Origin: Hermatobates lingyangjiaoensis | Lineage: Eukaryota; Arthropoda; Insecta; Hemiptera; Hermatobatidae | Direction of reading: 5' to 3' | Length of the DNA: 64,000 nt | Assembly: GCA_026182355.1 (NCBI GenBank) | Contig: JAPFBL010000171.1 | Location: 186,001 to 250,000, forward strand | Part shown: one piece after another, positions 58,343 through 64,000 of the stretch | How positions within the stretch are numbered: position 1 is the first letter of the stretch | How the letters are laid out: every line of letters starts with the position of its first letter | The notes under the pieces: model-generated | Seen by the model: the letters and a program-made list of their open reading frames with translations, nothing else | Database searches by the model: none | What the model was told of the DNA's origin: nothing | Translations under genes and position numbers: made by a program

Positions 58343-60175
58343 ATATTTGCTCAAATTGAATATGTGTTGGAAGTTTTCTAAACTTGGATACCTATACCAC
58401 CATTAACCCATAGTACCAGCGCAAGCTTGTCTTTCATAGGCTTCTATGTTTTCTAGCAAAAATAAAAACTGATCAGTATTTTTTTTTAATTACCGTATCG
58501 TAATACAAAATGTTTAATATTTTTTTAAGAAAGCATGTTTATATGACTTTTGTTTTCATTTAAATTAAATAAATTATTATTTGATTATTGCGGAATTAAA
58601 ATTCATATTAATTATCATCAAATTAACAATTACTAAAAATTGAAGTAGGCCATTAGTATTTACAACTTAAAATGCTTGTTTAAATACCGATTTAGCCGCC
58701 GTAAGGTACTTCTGCATGCGGGGGAAACCGCTATTACTCCATCCAGCTAGGCTCAGTCCTACTTAACAAAGAAAACTGAAGAAGAATAGCAATTAAAACT
58801 CATTCTTATATAATGTACAAAGTCTCTGAAAAGCACAATATTGAAAGTCAAAGAGCTTTCCAAGCAGTTTTTTGAGGAATGCTTTACTGTGGACATTAAG
58901 GTCCTCAACAAAAATATACAGAGTTTAAACTTGTCTGAAAAAAAATTAAAGATTAATTTTCTAAACACAAACATCTTAAAAAAGTCTAAATAAATATAAA
59001 GCATGGGCATTTTTTTTATTACATATAAAATATATTAAATTATTATATAATTATATCTTCGAGCATATCAACGAATATGTAATTCAAAATGATTTCTAAT
59101 TTTAAATAACCAATTTAACCATCAATAAATAGAGATCTTTAGATAGTTCATCCATTCATAATCAGGGTGTGACAAATGGTACCGCTAAGGAATGAGTGAC
59201 TCAGGTGACTTTCCCATCGTGTGTCACGGACTGGTTTTAAAAGCCAAATTAACTCTTTGTTTCCTCAGGTATTCCCTCAGATGAGTCGACCTAACATTCT
59301 ACACAAAGTCGTGAGTTATGCACAATACCAAACTGAAAGAAGGCTTACATTGTTTCCTTTAATTTATGCATATATATCGATGTACTGGTTTTTCCTTGTT
59401 TTGCACTAGCCTCAATAATATCTCGCATTAAAAACATTAACTTTGAATCCAGTATTCTTCACTTTTGAAAATAATATGTACTAAATTGATCTCCTGTTTT
59501 CCGTTATAGTGATTTATATTCTTCATTTCTGTAATTCAATAAATTTACGATGATCAGGAGTTTATTCATAAGTTTACCCGCTTAAATGGGATACAACAAA
59601 AAAGGAATGTTTCATATACCACAAAATAGCAGGAATGAAATATATTTTAGTGAAATTTTCTTTTGTTTTTATGAAATCAATATATATTGTATACATTGTG
59701 ATATTAAATTTCTACAAGACTGGATTCAAAAGTCTATGCATTTTCTTTTTAAAGTAAACGATACTGCTCTAATAGAAATAAAATATTGTAATTTGTTATT
59801 TATTAGCAACATGATAAATAATTAATTTTTATTTTAAAGATATAATATAATAAAATGATTGTAACAAATTACAAGGAAAAATCAATAGTGAAGGAACAGT
59901 TATATATTATTGGTTATCAATTAACGAATGTTTGTCATTTATAGAGACTTTACATTTGGAAATATTTATATACACTCCTTAATTTTTAAAATTTTCAGAA
60001 AGTTATTCACAAAAACTTAAAATACGCGAATCAATGAATTATTGAAAATATTTTGTTGTTTTTTTTTATAGAAGAGTGTTAAATGAAGTTGAAGTGTTAA
60101 CCAAATGCATAGTTGATGATGCCCGCTGTGAAGGACCTTAACTTGGTAACTTTGGGGTAAACAAATATTATATAT

Positions 60176-60395
60176 ATTTGTTACAATCAATGATCAAACC
60201 ACAATATGAAAATGAGAAAACAAGACTAAGATCTTTCAACCGTAACAAGCGGTCTTCGTCAGAGTCAAAAACCCAACTGGGGTTTTGACCAGTTGCTAGT
60301 CAAGATCTTAGTCTTGTTTTCCCATTTTCATATTGTGGTTTGATCATTGATTGTCATTTCACGTGTTTATGTGAAATCTTTTTATTTGTTACAAT
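60176..60395. mobile_element. Family A element with target-site duplication, copy 12
   Basis: The inverted repeat starts abruptly at CAATGATCAAACC on the left but has the full outer end (CACGTGTTTATGTGAAATC) on the right. The direct repeat ATTTGTTACAAT flanks it at 60176-60187 and 60384-60395. The left arm has an intact ribozyme core; the right arm has lost its core. Confidence 0.75.
60224..60266 (-). ncRNA. Hammerhead ribozyme motif in family A copy 12
   Basis: On the minus strand: GACU, CUGACGA (60262-60256), unpaired A, GACCG/CGGUU, GAAA, G-AU-C, UU, AGUC (60227-60224). It is identical to the copy at 31637. Confidence 0.72.
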
Positions 60396-61259
60396 GTTGG
60401 AGTTTTCTTTCAATTATGATGGAGAGTTAAAAGTGTTTCTATATTTATCTATAATTATAGTAGTAGTGTAATATTTACTAATGGGGCTACCAGCTTCTTA
60501 AAAGTTGGAGTATGACAGTTTTGATGAAATAATAATTGAAAGACATTGGGTAATTGAAATGTTTCAAAAAAACTTTTAGACCTTAAAATATAAAATTTGG
60601 TTTAATCGGTGAGATAATCGGTGCAAAATCGGTTTTCTCTGAACATTGCTTAAAACTGAATCATTTAAATTTACCTTTACGTTTTACACATTAGAAAAAC
60701 CGAATCCATCCTTAAAAAAACTTCTGTTAATTTGTTTGCCCGTGAAATTTTGTCACAAGTAAACAGTCACCATTAGTCATAGCAAGCTGAAACATTTTTG
60801 TAGATTTATGTATGTTTATCTTAAAACTTATGATTTGAATGGATTGGAAATTCAACGTAGAAGCGAAGTTATGAACTAATAAGCTGCGTTTTGCTAGCTA
60901 CACAGACAATTATATTTTGAAAATTTACAGTTGTTTTTAGGTGTCTGACACTATACCAAGCATATATTGTTAGTTGTTTTCACTTTCGTTTGCGTTTGTT
61001 ATAATTTGCTCGCTTTAAAAAAGTGAGTCGTTCTACCTACCCGCATATTAATAACAAGTATGCCTAGAATAAAAACAAATTTGAGACCAGTATGTAAAGC
61101 AGCAAAACGTAAAAGAACCTCCAGATCTAATGACAGTCATGAACTGCAGTAATAATATTTTCTACTATTCTATAATTTCTAACAGTATTTTGGAATATAT
61201 ATTAAAATTTTTGTAAAATACGCGTCAAGACGGGAACGTCTTCTAGGATTAGTGTAAGA

Positions 61260-61611
61260 CAGGCATGGGCAACCTGCGGCCCGTGGGCCACATGCGGCCC
61301 AGTACGTGTTTTTGTGTGACCCTCGGACAATATCTGGAATTCTATTTAAATATTAAAAATTCTTTGCTTTTTGCTTATTAATAAAAACTCAGAAAGATCT
61401 TTGGAAGGAAATTACAACATTAGAGAGAAAGCTCTATAGCAATAAATGTTTTAATTTTTTTTCTTATATGACGCATTAATATTTTTGATAATTTATCGTT
61501 TACCACGGTTAAATGTGTGTATCGACATACTTCAGAAATTACTATGCGACCCGCGGTCTTTTGGAAATTATATAATGCGGCTCCCAGTTCACAAAAGTTT
61601 GCCCTTGCCTG
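61260..61611. mobile_element. Non-autonomous hAT-type DNA transposon
   Basis: The terminal inverted repeats CAGGCATGGGCAA (left) and CAGGCAAGGGCAA (right, complement) match at 12 of 13 bases. The left end continues CTGCGGCCC, typical of hAT ends. Flanks GTGTAAGA (61252-61259) and GTGCAAGA (61612-61619) are an 8-bp target duplication with one difference; 8 bp is the hAT hallmark. At 352 bp with no transposase frame, it needed a partner element to move. Confidence 0.8.
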
Positions 61612-61905
61612 GTGCAAGAGTTATGTGTGTACGTTAACTTGATTTGCCTTGTGAGTCTTGCGGAGCGTTCTTGAAAGGTTATTGCTGTTTTTTTTTCGCA
61701 AATGCCATTGGCAGGGCTGTTGCGGAAGGCAGGCCGGAGATGGTTGATCAGCTGAATGACGGCGGTGTTGGGTTGTGACGGAGGCGGCGGGGGCCCAGCG
61801 ACCACAGAACTCGACACCCCGTCACCCGAGCTGCTCAACACGACTCCTGCTCTTGTTCCACACACTTGCTTTCCTCCCTTTCAAATCACGCCTCATGTCC
61901 TTGGG
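61612..61905. promoter_or_regulatory. GC-rich island downstream of the gene
   Basis: The most GC-rich non-coding block here (GGCGGCGGGGGCCC near 61782), with GTTGATCAGCTGAATGACGG and CCCGTCACCCGAGC. It could be an enhancer or a promoter of a gene beyond the window. The hAT element is inserted at its left edge. Confidence 0.33.
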
Positions 61906-62670
61906 AGTTTTCTTTTTATACTTCAAGTCGTCAGTATAATTTGATGTTAGCCAAATCAATCAACGGAATAAAGTAAACCGCAAGGGAAAAGTATCACTCC
62001 TAAATGCATATTTATGTATTAATTACACATGAAATATATTACCAAGAAAAAGAAAGCTAAATTGCCTGATATCTTATTAAATATGGTTAATTTAACATCG
62101 TATTTAAATATCTAATATGAGTGTATATATCTCATCATTTATAAGAAGCTGGAATGGTCTAAATCCAACTTTACTACAAGTAAACATAACATCAAGGTAT
62201 TGATCCACTATTGTATATACAATCTATCACTGTGGTAAGGGCTCTTATTATCAAACGCACAGATAATAAATTTTATGAATTCATTGTTATGATATACTGT
62301 ATCAATTTTATCACTTTGAAGAAAAATGTAATTATGATTCAGTTCTAGAATCATCGGACAAGAGTTAGATTTAATAGAATCATTATAATGATACAATTTT
62401 TGTTGTAAGGAGGTGAAAGGCATTTACTCACTCTGTGCTAGGCTCCTAGCATCTTTAACTCCACAATTTTTTGAATGACGCAAATCTGGACCCGTTTATC
62501 ACAAATAATAATAATAAAATAATGATCATGGTATTATGCTCTAGAGAACGAAGGAAGTGCAAGGGATGTCATCATGCATTTATTGTGCAATCTGTTATAT
62601 TCTGGCGTTTACTCATATTGGGGAAAGTATTATGTCTCTACACAAAAAAAGTTTATTATAAAAAATTAAC

Positions 62671-62703
62671 AACGAGTTTCGAACACTTGATGTTCTTCTT
62701 CAG
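62671..62703 (-). ncRNA. Hammerhead ribozyme motif, family D left arm
   Basis: On the minus strand: CUGAAGA (62703-62697), unpaired A, stem II GAACA/UGUUC, GAAAC then UC loop and GUU ending at 62671. The core is complete. Confidence 0.68.
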
Positions 62704-62768
62704 GCTACATCTGCTCTGCTCGGGTGGTTATTCAGTGGGTGAGACCACCCGAGAAGAGCAAATGTAGC

Positions 62769-62802
62769 CTGAAGAAGAGCATCAAGTGTTTGAAACGCGT
62801 TG
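62769..62802 (+). ncRNA. Hammerhead ribozyme motif, family D right arm
   Basis: CUGAAGA 62769-62775, unpaired A, stem II GAGCA/UGUUU (two G-U pairs), GAAAC 62792-62796, GC loop, GU and the cleavage base U62801. All core bases are present; stem II is weaker than in the left arm. Confidence 0.68.
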
Positions 62803-64000
62803 TTTATTGTTTATAATAAACTTTTTTTATGTGGAGACATAATACTTTCCCCAATATGGATGTCATAATTATTAGTAAATTAAGAATCGGCCAAACAAAA
62901 GTGACACGGGCCCACCCGATGGAAATCAGACTAACAAGATATGAGTAGTCATATACTTACCAGCTTGGAGAGTCAAGCATATCTTGGGGACTTACAAAGC
63001 TCTTCGAAAACAACTCAAGTAGATTGGCATCTCCAATGGACTCATAAAGGTACTGACACGGGGTTCCCATCACTATGAACAAGTATGTCCTATTTGAATA
63101 CAGTTGACTTCTACCATACGCTGTGATTTTGTAATTTTTTGTGACTTTTAATGTTTATTGTTCTGTAATTTATCAGTTTTTAAACCGTTTAACATAATAG
63201 AGAGTGTAATTTTATACCGTACCTTTTCATGGATTAATTTATGGGCAAAAAAAGTAATAATAGAGAAATTCATGAGTTACCTTCTAAGAACAATATAAGT
63301 GAATACATAATTGAAGTACTCATAATAAATAAAGTGAAAATTGTATGAATAATTATTTTTTCAATTCTGTATTTTCTAGAGTACATTTTATCAATAATGT
63401 CAATAGTAGAGTACATTATAATAACTCAGGTACACTCAGGTACATTTTTTTAACTAATAGCTTAAAATGTGAACTACTAAATTGTTGATTAGTTATTTAT
63501 TGGTATTCATTAACTACTATTAATTTTAATTGCTATTATAGTAATTGCACTGAATAATAATTCAATCAAGGCTACTGATATTCATTCAGTTGTAAAGTTG
63601 TATTAGTTTACCATGAGATGATGTATGTGAACTCCAAGTAGTCGATTTATTTCAACATTTTTAATTTTTGTTAGAACTACTTTTTTTCTCTTTCACTAAA
63701 GTATCTTTAGAAAGAAGTTCTGCATATAGGGATATTTCGATCAAAATATTCAATATCGGCATGAAATATTTGATTTCAAACTTGAAAGAAGTAAACCTAC
63801 AAATGTTGACCGTATAAATATGAGTTGACCGTAGTAAATGTGTATTTTCACACTACAATGTTCATTCATATAATAAAATGAACTGTTTTTCTTGTTAAGT
63901 TCTACGAACGAAAGATCCATTTATATTGTATTTTAAGTTTTACCAGAATTAATGAACATAATGAAATATCAAAAAACGAAAAAGGATAACATTTTCTTTA

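Larger units (their letters stand above)
62614..62858. mobile_element. Family D hairpin element with two intact cores
   Basis: This is a 245-bp inverted repeat. The inner arms match family D (GAAACGCGTTGTTTA, GTGGAGAC) and enclose a short central CTCGGGTGGT palindrome. The outer ends (CATATTGGGGAAAG and complement) are specific to this copy. Arms are highly similar and both ribozyme cores are preserved. Confidence 0.72.
52916..64000. other. Downstream intergenic region
   Basis: No exon is recognised after the 3' UTR. The region holds a 266-bp direct duplication (55772 and 58078), ribozyme-bearing elements at 56845, 60176 and 62614, an hAT-type element at 61260 and one GC-richer island at 61612-61900. 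The stretches 52920-55770, 56040-56840, 56915-58075, 58345-60170, 60400-61255, 61905-62610 and 62865-64000 show only AT-rich DNA to me. Confidence 0.6.

Noticed and set aside
61542..61944. Open frames on both strands over the hAT element and GC-rich island (including a PPPPP stretch)
   Set aside because: The minus-strand frame runs across the transposon boundary and target duplication, so it cannot be an ancestral gene; no domain is seen.

Overview
The window reads as AT-rich eukaryotic, probably arthropod, nuclear DNA. It has spliced zinc-finger exons with GT/AG borders, introns of up to 25.5 kb, dozens of (TA)n microsatellites, and transposon debris. There is no bacterial-style gene packing. 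The species cannot be named from the sequence. None of the long open frames outside the exons below looks like a real protein.

Gene content. I can support one protein-coding gene, on the + strand: the 3' end of a C2H2 zinc-finger transcription factor. Three exons are visible. Exon 19562-19727 carries two fingers, 45276-45359 carries exactly one finger, and 51713-51894 is the last exon, a cysteine-rich acidic tail ending in TAG. Splice phases join cleanly (phase 1 at both visible junctions). The first visible exon begins at an acceptor, so the 5' part of the gene lies left of position 1 or in exons I could not see. A 3' UTR of about 1 kb follows. It ends near a poly(A) signal at 52892 that is preceded and overlapped by three Pumilio-type UGUAAAUA sites. 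The right-hand 11 kb is intergenic.

Regulatory landscape. Within the introns, and once downstream, there are about 25 sharply bounded GC-richer islands (150-600 bp) in otherwise AT-rich DNA. They hold homeodomain-type cores, GC boxes and repeated CAGGTG E-boxes, and look like conserved enhancers of a developmental regulator. This is inferred from composition and motifs only.

Mobile DNA. The most striking content is a swarm of short, non-coding hairpin elements of several families (called A-G here). Most sit inside or beside (TA)n tracts. In their arms many carry a compact hammerhead-ribozyme core: CUGANGA, one unpaired base, a short stem II, GAAA, a two-base-pair stem III and a UH cleavage position. 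The clearest are at 56851, 14811, 14720, 62769, 62671, 5411, 33061, 31637, 47660, 60224 and 50842. The arrangement matches what is known of Penelope-like retroelements and their non-autonomous relatives. One copy (60176-60395) is truncated on one side and flanked by a 12-bp direct repeat, as expected for target-primed reverse transcription. A separate 352-bp hAT-type element with an 8-bp target duplication lies at 61260-61611.

Other structure. There are two segmental direct duplications (164 bp and about 266 bp), an array of tiny hairpins at 37.6-38.1 kb, a decayed minisatellite of about 62 bp at 44.4 kb, and 31-32 bp tandem units inside one hairpin at 41 kb.
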